A stretch of DNA of 64,000 bases from NCBI GenBank assembly GCA_029204225.1, contig CM055097.1, positions 29,603,785 through 29,667,784 on the forward strand. Reading direction: 5' to 3'. A program made the translations under genes and the position numbers. Numbering within the stretch: the first letter of the stretch is position 1; every line of letters starts with the position of its first letter. Below the pieces are notes generated by a model. The model was not told the DNA's origin, made no database searches, and worked only from the letters and a program-made list of their open reading frames with translations. Source of the stretch: Diphasiastrum complanatum (taxonomy: Eukaryota; Streptophyta; Lycopodiopsida; Lycopodiales; Lycopodiaceae). Of the stretch, positions 47,622 through 61,234 are shown piece after piece.

Positions 47622-48876
47622 CCTTATGTAAAGTTTCTCCAAATAGCACTTCATAATTAGATGATTGAGGTCCACTAGAAATACAAAATAAAACCGAAGG
47701 AAAAAGAATACATTTGCAACATTTGCTTTCTAATGAGCCATTGTGTGCAAGGGTGTGACTCCTTGATCTTGAGCCAAGTTTCACATAAGGTAGACCTTTA
47801 AAAAAATCAAGCACTAGAACGCTCAATACACTAGTCTCAACCTCTATGAGCTAGGACAAAAAGGAGAAAATCCAACAAAAGAAAAAGAAGCAAATATATT
47901 CAATAGCTTTTGAACATTGGTGGCAACCCCATGCCACACAACAAAATCTTTTTTGCAATTGCCTTAGAAGTTGAGTATATAATGTAGCATAGAATAAGGT
48001 GATCCAAAAGATCATAAATACTTGTGTCATGTACTACATTGGAAAATGAAGAGCATAAATTGTAGCCCAAAAAAATCTTGAAAAGAGATATTTTTCAACT
48101 CAAACTAACACATTTAGAGAATGGCCACAATAATAGCTTACCATTATTGGGACAAATTGAACAACACATTTTAAAAGATTAGGACAAGCTTTTGCATTTG
48201 CGATAAAAAGTGAGTGTGTACTAGAACCAAGGCGATATGAAAGATCACACTGGTCTTTGTCATACATGTACCCTCAAAGATAAAGAAGCAGACAAACTCT
48301 CATTCGTAAGCCTTCTCCTCTTTTACCTTGTACTTTGTATAAAGTCTTAAATTTACGGTAACATTTTCAAGAAAAAAAAAAGATAAAGAAGCACCGAAAT
48401 GTTAAAAAGTTATAAAATTGTCGCATATGTACGCTCAAAATTTGAAAAGCATTGGAATATTAAGAAATTTATAATAAAAAAATGCCATTGCAATATTGCA
48501 ACAATTTAAAAAACATATATTTATGCTCAAGCTCCCCAATGATAAATACGATAGTTTTTTGCACATCAATAGAGTAGGTTACCCCCTCACACCCCATATC
48601 TAAGGCAATCCAAAAGATAAGAACGTATTCAAATATAGATACTAGTCAAATCTACAAAAATTTAAAAAAACATTATAATTTAGTTTAATAACCTACGTTT
48701 TTTCCTCACTAGAAAGGATTAACCATAGATTAATAAATTTATGCAAAAGTATAGTAGAAGGAGACAACATAACTTCCCTTTACAAAAATCTCTATTTATA
48801 AAACAAAATAAAATTGCTAAAATTGCAAAATTACTTTCATCATTATGGGTTTACTCAATTTTGATTTATTTGGTAT
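47622..48876. other. No gene recognised
   Basis: AT-rich unassigned sequence; no conserved motif on either strand. Confidence 0.5.
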
Positions 48877-48877
48877 G

Positions 48878-48971
48878 GTGGAAGGCCCTCACAGAGGACC
48901 TTCCTTGCCCGAGGGTGGGAGCCCGAGGGCAGGGTTGCAAGGAAGGCCTGAGGTCCTCAGGCCTTCCACGA
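48878..48971. repeat. GC-rich palindrome cluster
   Basis: GTGGAAGGCC and GGCCTTCCAC form the outer arms. Inside, 48941-48967 is a perfect 27-bp palindrome (arms GGAAGGCCTGAGG and CCTCAGGCCTTCC around one T), and GAGGACCTTCCTTGC pairs with the reverse of GCAAGGAAGGCCTGAGGTCCTC apart from a short insert. It is strikingly GC-rich in an AT-rich setting and can form a strong hairpin. Possible transposon end or hairpin element; no family recognised. Confidence 0.8.
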
Positions 48972-49011
48972 CATAATGTCAGGTGAGAAGGTAGAGAGAA
49001 AACGCACATTT

Positions 49012-49013
<2 letters not shown>

Positions 49014-49061
<48 letters not shown>
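49014..49061. repeat. GA microsatellite
   Basis: About 23 GA units, 45 bp past the GC-rich palindrome. Confidence 0.97.
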
Positions 49062-49063
<2 letters not shown>

Positions 49064-49469
49064 TCACATTCTGTAGAAAGAGAATGATAGATTCCAGAGG
49101 AGAGATGAATGGATATTCTGCTCATGGAGTTGATTTCAAAATACAAAGCAAACCTGACCACCTGGCATTACGTAAAGGTGAAAATAGTTTGTTAAGGTGA
49201 AATAATAAACTATTTTCAACATATACTTAATTTTGAAGTGAAATAATGAAAAAAAAAAACTCAAAGGCAATAATTATTATTCACCTTTCTCGAAATTCAC
49301 TTTTCCTGAGTAAATGCCTAAATGAAAATGCATTCATCTGAAGTGGCATTGCCCTTTTCAAAATGCAGGGCAGGCCTGAGTGGGGCCCTTTTCCAGTACA
49401 ACAACAAACGACGAACTTAACAATACACCTAGGATTAAAATAATGACGTGGCATTTTCTAAAATATATT

Positions 49470-49925
49470 TTTAAAAGCTCGTACCGATAGGCTCGGATCC
49501 AAGCCTTCTACCGAGCGACTTAGCTTCGGAACAGAGGCACGCGGCTCTCTGGCAGGTTTTAGTCCGGGACACGCAACTTTGAGCTCCACCATCCAAACCG
49601 TTTCCAAAAGGGTGGGCCTGAGAGATCCGGTCCGTCCAATTGTCCAGATCCACGGTAGAGATTGTATCGGGGGTTAGGGTGGCCCCGAGCCGAAGATTGT
49701 TTGAAGAAAAAACTGAAGGGTGCATGTGGACCACCCGATGCCGACGAAGGACTTGTCCAACTGGTTGACAGAAAAAAGCCGAGGGACTCGTGCGGGCGAT
49801 CGGAACCGTCCAAGGGTTGTAATCGGACGGTCAATGGTGCTCCTATTATTCAACGTGCGATATATCCGGACTTGCTCGTGACCAAGAGGTGACGTGCGGT
49901 AGACACGTGGGCAAAGCCAGTGTTG
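49470..49925. promoter_or_regulatory. GC-rich promoter-like island without a gene
   Basis: About 450 bp clearly richer in GC and CpG than the flanks. It contains a G-box CACGTG at 49904-49909 within GACACGTGG, an ACGTG at 49892-49896, and an ACCGTCC/GGACGGT inverted pair at 49805-49811 and 49825-49831. No long open frame with a recognised motif follows on either strand. Possible promoter remnant of a lost gene, a capture, or the end of a DNA transposon; undecided. Confidence 0.3.
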
Positions 49926-50080
49926 GAGCCACCCCTTTTTGAGTTATCCTCAAAAAAAATCTCTGCATTTTGCATTTTCTTTTTGAGATTCTCTATTTTT
50001 TTTCTATGGACTATTATTCAAAAAAAGGGTTTATATGCTCAAATTAAAAATCTAAAAAAACAAGAAATTTATCTTATCAT

Positions 50081-50430
50081 TTTTTGAGAAATAATGCAGA
50101 TTTCATTCCTATACTTTTCCGATTTTCGTGCATTTTTTAAAGCTTTAAAAAAAAGGGGGAATAAACTATATGCCTCTATAAAAAATCGTGACTTAATATA
50201 TGATGATATTGATTTTTGAGAAATAATGTCAATTCCATTCCCTGTACTTTGCTGATTTTCCTCTAATTTTTGAAGCTTCTAGATTTTTTAGGGAATATTA
50301 TTCGTGGTGACATAGAAGGGTTTATTCACCGTATAGAAAAATTGCATAAAACATTTATGATATTGATTTTTGAGAAATAATGCCGATTTCATTCGCATAC
50401 TTTGCTGACTTTCCCAAACATTGGCTAGAG
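50081..50430. repeat. Three-copy tandem repeat (about 130-155 bp unit)
   Basis: TTTTTGAGAAATAATG followed by ATTCCATTC-like and TACTTT-C-GATTTTC stretches starts at 50081, 50213 and 50367. Copies are diverged. Confidence 0.75.
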
Positions 50431-53400
50431 CCCTTCACACTTTGGTAATTTGACGTGCAAACCATCATCGCACAAATTGTTTTAAACTTACAACTCTAGT
50501 ATGAAGAGTACTTCTCGGGGTTGTCTTTCAAACAAAATACTAAAAAGAATTCAACCTTTCTATTGTGTAAGATGTGGTTTGCCTTGGAAAAATTTGAAGT
50601 TTTGACTCATTCATAAAATTTCATTTCAAAACTCAGTTAATTTTTCAATTTGCATTTGAAGTAACAGTTTGCCAAAAATGTGACTTTAAAAATGAAAGGC
50701 AAACATACATTTGACATGCATTGCAAATTTAAAAGTAAGTGCATATTTTCTTGCCATTGTTATCACACTATTTTCTTATTTTTATTGAATTCCATCACAT
50801 GCATTGGTGGAAGATTATTTCATCCACCTATTGTGACAATTTTGGCTTCTAATGAAGGTGTAGTCGTGAGAATTCTCCAATGCATAAGATATGGTGACAA
50901 TTCTTCAATAGCAGTAACCTATGGTGACAATTCTCCCAAAGTATCTTCTTTTAGGTGAAGAACATTTTTTATAACTATGCTGCAAGATTTTTTTTTTTTT
51001 TTAATATGAATGACAGAGATGCTAGAGATCCTTTAGATCACCTTGTTTCTTGTTTATATTTTAGTTTGAAAAATCTCAAAAACCTGCTAATTTATGATTC
51101 AACAGTTTTGTATCTACCTACTAGAGTTTCTTGTGTGTTTGTCAATTAAGGTCTTATCCAAATGAACTTGAGATTGCCTACATCATATGTGAGACTAAAC
51201 CTCATTTTAGTAGGAAAAACATATTTTCAAAGGCCCCTTTTAACCTTCCACAAAGGTGGAAACTCAATGCATGTTCGAGAGTCAATGCGTGGTGGGTTGC
51301 TTCCATCCATAGGGCCACCACCCCACATTGTTGAATGAGGGCAAAACCAAAATCGAAAACTCCACATAGCCAAGCCCAAAAAGAGTGTTTCTTGTTGTAG
51401 CTATGACCCACGCTTGAATCTCGGTCTTCTTGTGGAGATGACATATGCTATGTTGGCTTCATTCCTTGTAAACATCGTGAATGCTTCTAGTTGGTAATAA
51501 GCCTTGTTCTTTCAAGTTCCAAAAAAATCATGTGGCTCCATTCTAGCTAATGTAGAAACGTATACATACAATATATATATGCACATTAACATGAAATAAA
51601 GCAAAAATATAGCTCAAAAAGAATAAACCAAATTGGTGTATACCTTATAAGGATATGTAGATATGTATTAAGGCTTGGGCCTACTCAAACTACAACCAAT
51701 AAGCTTTCCACTCATGAACTTTAGATTAGCCTATTGAGAATAAGCCTAATAAGGTTTTGTCTTTTTATCACAAAAAGCTTTCGACACACATTGGTTGAGA
51801 TACTATAAATTGAGATCATTTCCTAAAAGCAACTAATGTGGAGCTAATATATTGTGTGGGTTCCACACAAGCCATCACATATGTCAAAACTGACAAGACT
51901 AGCCTATTCCACATTATCGTGAAAATTTATGGTTTAGACCAAAAAAAAAAAAAACACTAGCAATGAAAAGGGTTACAACATAGGCTCCCTCTTGTTGTTG
52001 TCTCTAGGAGGAAGTTACTTCCATAACCTTTTTGTTGCCCAAAGATTAAAAAACATAAAAAAATAAAAGACAAATTCTCACCACACTATGAAACTAGCTA
52101 GTGTTGTTAGTTTTGCATGGAATCCACCAAGCCACATATAAAAGGTTAGGGGTAGTCTCCTTGTTGTTGATGTTGGCAAGAGGACATTGGAAGCTCCTTT
52201 GGCTAACATCATCACTTTTGGAGCCTAGTTATGTTGGGTCATCAAGCTCCAATGATCACAAAAGGACATTAGAACCTCTTTTGGCTAACATGATCACTTT
52301 TGGAGCCTAGTTATGTTGGGTCATCAAGCTCCAATGATCACAAAAGAAGCGAATTTCTACTACATAAGGGAGATTTAGGCACAAATCTCAATCTGAGAGA
52401 CATCTAAGTGTTACGTCCATGTCTTGTAAATAGGATTCGGCATAATCCTAGACTTGGATATCTGGTACTCCAACGTACAAGATTATTAGTTATGCCACAT
52501 CATTACGGACTAGTCCAGAAATGTAATTAATAACCTTGTGAGGGCCTTGGTGCTCTAATTGGACCTACGGAGCTTTTGCATGGTGAATGACAGCTTTCGT
52601 GCAAGAATAGGAAGTCAAATGCTTTTGATAAGAATAGGGGGATCATAGAGAGAATATTCTCTAGCTTTTGGAGAATATTTATCTTGTAGGAACTTGCCCA
52701 TCTCCTCATTCTAATTTTTTGTTTCCAAGAGCCAGGATCGTCTCCTCTTGCATTCGGTCACCATGGCTCGAGGGTAAAGCGGTTAGGGATATGACTATCT
52801 GTTATCAGAAGGTGGAGTTCATTTTTTCTAGCTTTTTGGTACTTCATCCTTGCATTTTACTTCGTGGTGGTGGAATTGACCTCCAAGTAAGTGGCTCTTT
52901 GATTTTGGTTTGCTTTCAGCCTTATTATAGAAATTTATAGATTTTTGATGGTTTTTGAGCTAGTATTCAGTGTTTTGGCTTGAAATTTGTCAAAGTGACT
53001 GTTCATGTGATTGAATGCTAGTAGAAAAGTCAAAAGGGAGCTTAGAGTGATTTTTAGCCAAAAATTGGGGTTTTTCGGCTAGAAATGGGCTATATGAATC
53101 ATGATTGACTAAAATAAAAAATTTAAGTGCTTGCATGTATTAATTATAGTAGATATGATCTGATTGCACTTGCATGTGGGTTCGATCCACAAAACATTGC
53201 AAAATAAAGTTGAAACATGGTAAAGAAAACATGGTTTTTTCAATGTTTTTGGTGTTATTCATAAAATCCATAGTCCTTTTCCTACCCAAATCTAGGGCTT
53301 TCAGCCTAAACCACATTTGGGAAGGGAGGAAGGAGTTGATGGCTAAGGTGTAGAGGATTGGTTGACCGAGCCGACCAGTTATGTTAATCTACTTTGAATT

Positions 53401-54133
53401 CCAAAAGTATAAGTGATTGTGAGAGCGAGTGCAATTGGAAATTAGGCTATGGAATTTTTTTTAAACTGTCTCTAGAAATTTGGGTTCCTTTCCCCAATTT
53501 TCATTTAGAATTTCGAGGAATCGAAAGAAGAGATAATGGCAGTCGGATAATAATCCAATTATGGAACCATCTTTGTGTTGCAATTGGATTTGACTTAAAT
53601 CCCTAGAATTTGCAGTCGAAATGTATTTCATTTAGTAATTTTATCATATAAATTCTTCTCTATTATAGAGTCTTTATTTATAACAACTGAGAAAACCAAG
53701 AGTACTTCTAACTTATAAAAAAATGAAATTCTTCTTACCGATTTTGAAATGATAGGGAATATCTATTACAGTTTTTTTTTTGGTTGTATTGAGATTCTTA
53801 ATGTTCCTTTTGTTTTAGTGAATATACTTGTCGCATTTCAACAATATTTGAACTATATATTGCATCCATAACTGGGTCAATGTGGAGTGGTATTCTTAGA
53901 TGATGAGTTCATCTATAGAGAAATGCTCAAGGAGCATGAGAGAATTCAATGGCTAGAAGTATCTCCTGGAATTTGTTGTGAATTTGCTCCTATTTTTGGG
54001 TATAGAATAGTCAGTTAATCTTTTTGACTTTCTGGTAAGAAGATCTAGAAACAGAGGATTTCTTGGAGGGAAAGCTGGTGGTATGGGACATTAGTGATTC
54101 CAAAGAGATTTTCTTGTGCGAGAGTGATCTATA
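50431..54133. other. No gene recognised; repeats only
   Basis: Unassigned sequence. It contains an 82-bp tandem duplication (52181-52344). A stretch at about 52.41-52.70 kb has LTR-like character but no partner copy. None of the short open frames carries a motif. Confidence 0.45.
52181..52344. repeat. Two 82-bp tandem units
   Basis: Units 52181-52262 and 52263-52344 differ at about four positions. Both end AAGCTCCAATGATCACAAA. Confidence 0.95.
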
Positions 54134-55227
54134 ACTTAGAATTTGCTTCAAACAGGAACACAAATCATGCTACATAGTAACACAGACAGAAAACACTCTC
54201 CACTCTAAGCTCACGTAGCAACTGTATTTCTCAAAATGAAAATACATTGTACATATAGTTCTTCACTCAGGCAACCCATGCATGACCCATGTTGTCATTG
54301 ACGGGACGCGTGTCTCGTCGACTCACCTTGTGGCGAGGCCAACTAATCCTTATCTATTGATAGGACCCACAATACAATAACACAGTGATTCTACTATAAT
54401 TATAACTCTCTCCCTTAAAGTAGAGTCTACTTTTTATATAGTCATATACATAGCTTTAAAGTCAACAAACTTTAAGTACAAAAAGCTTTGATCTAAACTT
54501 ATCAAACTTTTCTCTAACAAGTGGCTTAGTGAAAATATTAACTAGTTGTTCTTCCGTACTACAATAAACAACATGAATCACCACAACTCAGTAGCCTCTC
54601 ACATATAAAGTGTGTTTGGTTCTCGCATGGAACACTGGATTCTTTGCTAGGTGAATGCCACTCTGACTGTTGCTATGTATAGTTGTGGGATTTTCCTGTT
54701 TCATGCCAACTTCATCCAAGATTCTTTTCAACCATATAGCTTCCTATGCTGCACTACACATTGTCTTATACCCTGCTTCTATGATGGATAAAGCAACTGT
54801 ACTTTGCTTTTTACTAGACCAAGAAAAGCAACTGCCACAAAGCTGGAATACATGCCCTGTGGTGGATCTACGATCGTCATAGTCACCTCCCCAATCCACA
54901 TCCACATAGCCACATAACTCAGGTAAACCCTCATGCTTCCTGTAAACCAAGCCATAATCTAAAGTGTCTTTGACATAACACAAAATGCGCTTAGCTGCCT
55001 TCCAATGTGTTTCCGTAGGTGCTGCCATAAACTGACTTACAATACCAACAACATAGCATATATCTGGTCTAGTCATGGTAAGGTAAATCAAGCTCCCTAC
55101 TAGTTGCCTATACAGCGTATCATCAAATGGCTGTGACTCATCAAGCTTAGAAAGCTTTTTACCTGGTTCAATAGGAGTGTTCACTGGCTTGCAATCCTAC
55201 AACCTGAACCTGTGCAACAATTCTCTG

Positions 55228-58200
55228 ACATATTAGAATTCCATGCATCGCAAGTGACAAATGTCACATAGACTCTAGATGTCACTTTAGTTGTCACTTT
55301 GGAATGGATAGATGTAGTTCTACCTCGAGCTACCTCAAACTCCATAAATATGTGTAGCTCTCCTCACAATCAATGATGAAGAACCAAAGTTTTGTAGCTA
55401 CCTCATGCCATTTTGGATCTAAACTATTTTGCTTGTTATCTTTCTAGCTTTCTCTCTCTAACTCGTGTTGAAGCTAATGCTAGTACACTAAAATCTTGTA
55501 CTTTTGTTCATTCTTTGATTCATTGCTATCATAATCTAATGCTTAGCATGCTAGATTGTGGTTAAGCCATTTCTTCTGAACTAGATCTTGCTAAACAATC
55601 TAGAATCAGGTTACTGTGCTAATCACAAAGCTTAATTAAGATCAATCATACTTGTGGACATTCCCCACATGTGTGAATTCTGGAAATTTTGTCATGGTAT
55701 CAAAGCCAAATTAAGCTTTGCATGCTAACATCTCTGATTGTACAGGAAACTGAGAGCTAAATCAAGCAACAAAGTAGTTTAGCACTTTTTCTCACCTTTC
55801 TCTGAAGTGTATGTGGATCAAATCGGATTGGAACTGAATTTTCAGACCTTAAAAAAAGTAGTACGGAATTTTGGAATTTTGCACGTGTGAAAATTAGAGA
55901 TTTTCAGTCCCTTTGTTCCCCTTGCTTATAGATCCAAAGATAGTAGTGTTATAGCTTATTGGAAAGCTTATGATCTGCACTTTCCATAGAAATTGAAACC
56001 AAATCAATTTGATGTGTCTAGCAAGAGTTATAAGCTCTTAAAGAGGATAGGGATAGGTCCAAAATCCGAGTGACCGCATTTTGATTTGATTCAATCTTGC
56101 TTTGTTTTGAATCCATTGTTTTGAGCATCCTACACAAAAAACTGAAGATCAAGACTGAGTTTGAAGTAATGAACACTTTTTGAGCCTTCTGAGAGTCAAT
56201 TGTGTTTTCTTTTGAAGCATTTCACACGTGCCAAAAAGTAGGATTCAAACTAGCCAAAGTGTCTCAATCCACTTTGTGTGTCTGATCTAGATAGCTTGTT
56301 TTGTGGAATATTTGAGAGTCATCTCAAATATAGTTGCAAGTATTTCACATAAGAAGGTAGTACATCCTTGAAAATACCTATAGTGAAAGAGAGCAGCAAT
56401 TTTAAGTCTAATTGGAACAAGCTCAAACATATCTCAGTCCAATAACTAAGAAGTTTTCATTAAAATGGCATCTCAGGGTGGATATCTTCTAGAAGCCAGT
56501 GAAAGACTAAACACTTCTAATTACTCAATTTGGAGGTTCAAAATGGAGTCTATCTTGATACTCCAGGATGTTATGGATATTGTGCTTGGTGTTGAGGAGG
56601 AGCCTCAAACATAGGCTAAAATTTTTAACTACAAGAAAAGAGCTAGAATGGCTTTACATTTCATTAAGATGAATGTATCTAATGAAATTTTGAGAGAGAT
56701 AGGATCTTGCACTACAGCCAAAGAAGCTTGGGATGCACTAAAGACCATCTATGAAACAAAGAATACTTCTAAAATTCTCACTCTTAGGAATCAGATTTTT
56801 CAAAGTGAAGAGAGCGCATCTAACTATGTTCTGAGAATTAAAGATTTACATAGAGAGCTTTCTTGTGTTGGTGTTACCATTAACCAAGATGAGCTAGTTC
56901 AAGTCATACTGAATGGCTTGAGAGATGATTATGATAATCTTGTTCAGTCTTTTGCTATTAAAGAGGAGTTGCCTAATCTAGAAACTCTCCAAGGAATTCT
57001 TATTTCTGAAGAAGGTAGACAAAGCTATAAACTCTCTAGGATGAACAAACTCGAGCATGGTGGAAGTGACAAAGCCCTCTTTGTCAAAGGCAAGCAGAAA
57101 GGAAGCAGTAAGAATCAGTTCTCTCAAGCATCCAACAAAGACAAGGCCAAAGATCGAGACAAAGATGGTGAAGAGGATGATACATCTCATCCTTCTAACT
57201 CAAAGACCAAGAAGAAGAAAGTGAAGTGTTTCTTCTGTGGCAAGAAGGGGCACTATGCCTCTAATTGCTTCAAGAAGAAAAACCAACTCAAGCAAGCTAA
57301 TCTCTCCAAAGATATTGAAGAAGATTCTGTTGCAAGTGATGGAGAAGGATCACTTATGGTGTCCAGTTTTTCTTCATCACTTTTCAAGAATGATGGAGCT
57401 TGGTACATAGACAATGGAGCCTCTTCACATATGTGCTGTTCAAAGGAGTAATTTGACTCAATCTTACCTTTCAAAGGACTCAAGAGATCTATTTACACAA
57501 CGCTGATCATGAGTGCCCAATAGAAGGAATTGGCAACATTCCATTAGAACTTGCTTCTTCAAAATTTCTTGCACTTTCTAATGTTCTTTTCATTCCAAAA
57601 CTCACAAAGAACTTAATTAGTGTGGGAAAGTTGCTTGATAATGGTTGTGATGTAAAGTTCAACTCCAATACTTGTTTTATCAAGAGAAAAGATGAGATCC
57701 TTGTTGATGGAACTAGATGTGGTGGAATTTTTAAGTTGAATTCTTATGAGAATGCAAACCTTTGTGAAGTTGCTTTGTTATCTAAGGAGGAGTTTTGGCA
57801 TAGAAGGTTGGGTCATCCTAAATTTAAATCTATGTCTTCTATGGTTAAGAAGGTGAAGGCTATTGGTTTTCCAAAATCTCTTTCTAAAGATTTCAAGCCT
57901 TGTGAGGCTTGTGCCATTGCAAAGTCACATAGAAAGCCATATCAGAAGTCTTTTATAAAGACTACTCATCCTTTGGAGCTTATACACTTAGATGTAAATT
58001 TTTCCTCTTCTAAAAGTACTGGTGGTGCAACATGTTTTGTCACCTTTATTGATGACTTTACTAGATATACCTGGATGTATCTACTTTCTTCAAAGGCAAT
58101 GGTTTCTGATCACTTCCTAATCTTCAAAGCTTATGTTGAGAAACAGTTTTCTTTTAAAGTTAAAGCTTTAAGATGTGATGGAGGAGGTGAATACATCTCC

Positions 58201-61200
58201 AACAAGTTTCATGAGTACTGTGAAGGCGAAGGAATAAAAAGAGAGTTTTCTTGTGCTTATTCTCCATCTCAAAATGGAGTAGCTAAGAGGAAAAACAGAT
58301 CTTTATGTGAATGTGCTAAAGCAATTCGAATAGCAGCTTCTTTGCCTATTGATTATTGGGGTGAAGCTATAAATTGTGCAAACTATTTGTGCAATAGATT
58401 ACCTCACAATGCACTTGCTGGAAAATCACCTTTTGAAGTCTTGTTTAAGAAGAAACCTAAGGTAGATCGCCTTAGAGTTTTTGGTTGTGCTTGCTTTGTT
58501 AATGTGCCCTTGGAAACAAGGAAAAGAGATGATCCTAATTCTATTAAAGGGATCATGGTTGGATATGCATCCAACAAGAAAGCTTACAGAATATATGTTC
58601 CCTCTACCTCAACTACAATTGAGAGTAGAGATGTTATATTCCATGAAGATCAAAAATACATTCTTGAGGAGGCCGAGTTCAAAGATTCTCACAAAGATAC
58701 TCCAATCATCACCCTTGAAGATTATCATGGAGAGATGGGGCCGAGAATTGAGAAGGAGTCACCTCGAATCTTTTCACCAAGGAGATCTCAAAGAGAAAGA
58801 TCCGAGTCTAGAAGGCTTACCTATGAAGATAGAGGCAAGCAAGTGGAAATCAACTCCACTAATTATGCCTATTTTATTTCTCATGAGGAGCCGAAGGATG
58901 TATATGATGCACTCAACTCAAAGGAATGGTATCTTGCCATGAAGGAGGAATATGAAGCTTTGATGGCCAATAAGACATGGGAGCTTGTGGATCTTCCATC
59001 CAACAAGCACATCATTGGTTGCAAGTGGGTTTTTCGAGTGAAGTATAATCAAGATGGCACAATCAACAAGTACAAGGCTAGGCTTTGTGCTCAAGGTTGT
59101 GCTCAAGTTTATGGACTTGATTATGAGGAGACCTTTGCCCCAGTTGCAAAGATGATATCAATTAGAATCATAATTTCTCTTGCTTGTTTTTTCAATTGGC
59201 AAGTTCTTCAACTAGATGTCTCTAATGCATTTCTAAATGGGTATCTAGAAGAAGAGATTTATATGGATCAGCCTATTGGGTTCATCCATGATAAAGAAAA
59301 ATTTTGCTTGCTCTTCAAAAGTTTATATGGATTGAAGCAAGCTCCAAGGTCATGGTATTCTCGACTTAACACCTTTCTTGAGTCACTAGGATTTAATCTT
59401 AGTAACTATGATCCTTCCTTATATGTCACATTTTTTGATAAAGATATTACCATTCTTCTTATTTATGTTGATGATATCATTTTGATAGGAAGTTGTATCA
59501 AGTTAGTTGAGGAAACCAAGATTGCACTTGGAAAAGAGTTCAAGATGCAAGATTTTGGAAAAATTCACTATATTCTAGGATTAGAGATTGACTTTCTTAA
59601 AGATAAAGCTTTTGTATGTCAATCCAGGTATGCTCTTTCAATGATAACGAAGTTCAATATGTTGAATTGTAAGAGTATAGAAACACCTATGGAGCAAAAT
59701 GTAAAGGATTCTAACAAAGGTGATGAAAGATCCTTTGTGGACATCACACTTTTTAGAAGTCTTATAGGCTCCTTAATTTGGCTCACAATAACTAGACCTG
59801 ACATAAGCTTTAGTGTTCATAAGTTGAGCCAGGCTATGCAAAATCCTACTATCTATCATTGGAAAATGGCCAAGAGAGTGCTTAGATATATATCTTCAAC
59901 TTTTGATTTTAGTTTATTGTATAAAAGTGAAGATCTTTCTATTATTGGTTATTCTGACTCGGATTTTGCAAGTGATAGAGCAGATCAAAAATCTACAAGT
60001 GCTTATGTCATATATCTTGGAGGAAACTTGATATCTTGGCTTTCCAAAAAGCAAGATACTGTATCACTCTCATCATGCAAAGCTGAGTACAAGGCACTCA
60101 CTACAATAACAAAGGAAGTGCTTTGGATCAAGAGGCTACTAGTGGAACTAAAGATAATCTTGAAAGAGGATCTACCTATGATCATGTGTGACAACATTTC
60201 AGCCCAAGCCCTTGCCAACAACCCGATATTCCATGCAAGGAGCAAGCATATCGAAGTTGCACATCACTTCGTGAGAGAGAAGCTCATTGGAGGGGAAATC
60301 AATTTGGAAACACATCATCTTGTATTGCTGATATGCTCACCAAACCTTTGAGCAAAAGTTCCTTCATCAAGCATAGAGCCAATCTTGGAGTTATACCAAG
60401 ATCCATGTTCAAATCTATATAGATTATTTTTAGGAGGAGTGTTAAAATCGGAAAAACAAATCATATTGATTTCTTGGCTTGCTACAAATGTTGTACCATG
60501 CAAGTATGTAGCTCATAAATGCAAAATGCCAAGTTTGGCCTACATAAAACTCGAGCTACATGGTTATGTAATGTCTAGTTTGAAGAATACAACTTGCATA
60601 TAGTTTGTAGACATAGAATTGGCAAATTCATGCTTGTAGAAACTCGTGGCAATTCACATGCATTAATTGTAAGTGATCCATAGTGACATGCAAGACATGC
60701 ACAAAGTGTAATGGACACATGCATGATGATTTGTACTTTGTTAGTTAGAACTAGTACACTTGTAAAGAGTTGGCAGAATTCCATGCATGGCAAGTGACAA
60801 ATGTCACATAGACTCTAGATGTCACTTTAGTTGTCATTTTGGAATGGATAGATGTGGTTCTACCTCGAGCTACCTCAAACTCCATAAATATATGTAGCTC
60901 TCCTCATAGTCAATGATGAAGAACCAAAGTTTTGTAGCTACCTCATGCCATTTTGGATCTAAACTATTTTGCTTGTTATCTTTCTAGCTTTCTCTCTCTA
61001 ACTCGTGTTGAAGCTAATGCTAATACACTAAAATCTTGTACTTTTGTTCATTCTTTGATTCATTGCGATCATAATCTGATGCTTAGCATGCTAGATTGTG
61101 GTTAAGCCATTTCTTCTAAACTAGATCTTGCTAAACAATCTGGAATCAGGTTACTGTGCTAATCAAAAAGCTTAATTAGGATCAATCATACTTGTGGACA

Positions 61201-61234
61201 TTCCCCACACATGTGAATTATGGAAATTTTTTCA
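55228..61234 (+). mobile_element. Copia element C1, the most complete copy in the window
   Basis: 5' LTR 55228-55694 (its first third is missing), primer site TGGTATCAAAGCC at 55695, Gag from 56465 (MASQGGYLLEASERL, knuckle CFFCGKKGHYASNC near 57.24 kb), protease WYIDNGASSHM (57.4 kb), integrase from about 57.8 kb (HRRLGHP, LIHLDVN, CDGGGEY), RT from about 58.9 kb (LDVSNAFLNG, YVDDI), RNase H to about 60.35 kb (SDSDFASDRADQKST, CDNISAQ), purine tract TAGGAGGAG, 3' LTR 60440-61234 (795 bp). Order PR-INT-RT-RH is Copia. Shared LTR sequence differs at about 18 of 460 positions by eye, the youngest estimate here. Nearly whole, with about three breaks, so not an intact element. Nested in D. Confidence 0.93.
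60440..61234 (+). repeat. 3' LTR of C1
   Basis: TGTTAAAATCGG...GAAATTTTTTCA, 795 bp, about the size of the C2 LTR (34903-35696), to which it is homologous throughout. Confidence 0.92.

Noticed and set aside
52410-52700. Possible LTR with a TGTTACGTCC-like start
   Set aside because: No partner copy, primer site or polypurine tract was found, and the ends are not defined.
60003-60603. Open frames on both strands across the C1 RNase H and 3' LTR, and the matching ones at 34.4-35.1 kb
   Set aside because: They are shadows of the pol reading frame or LTR sequence and appear in both places only because C1 and C2 are copies.
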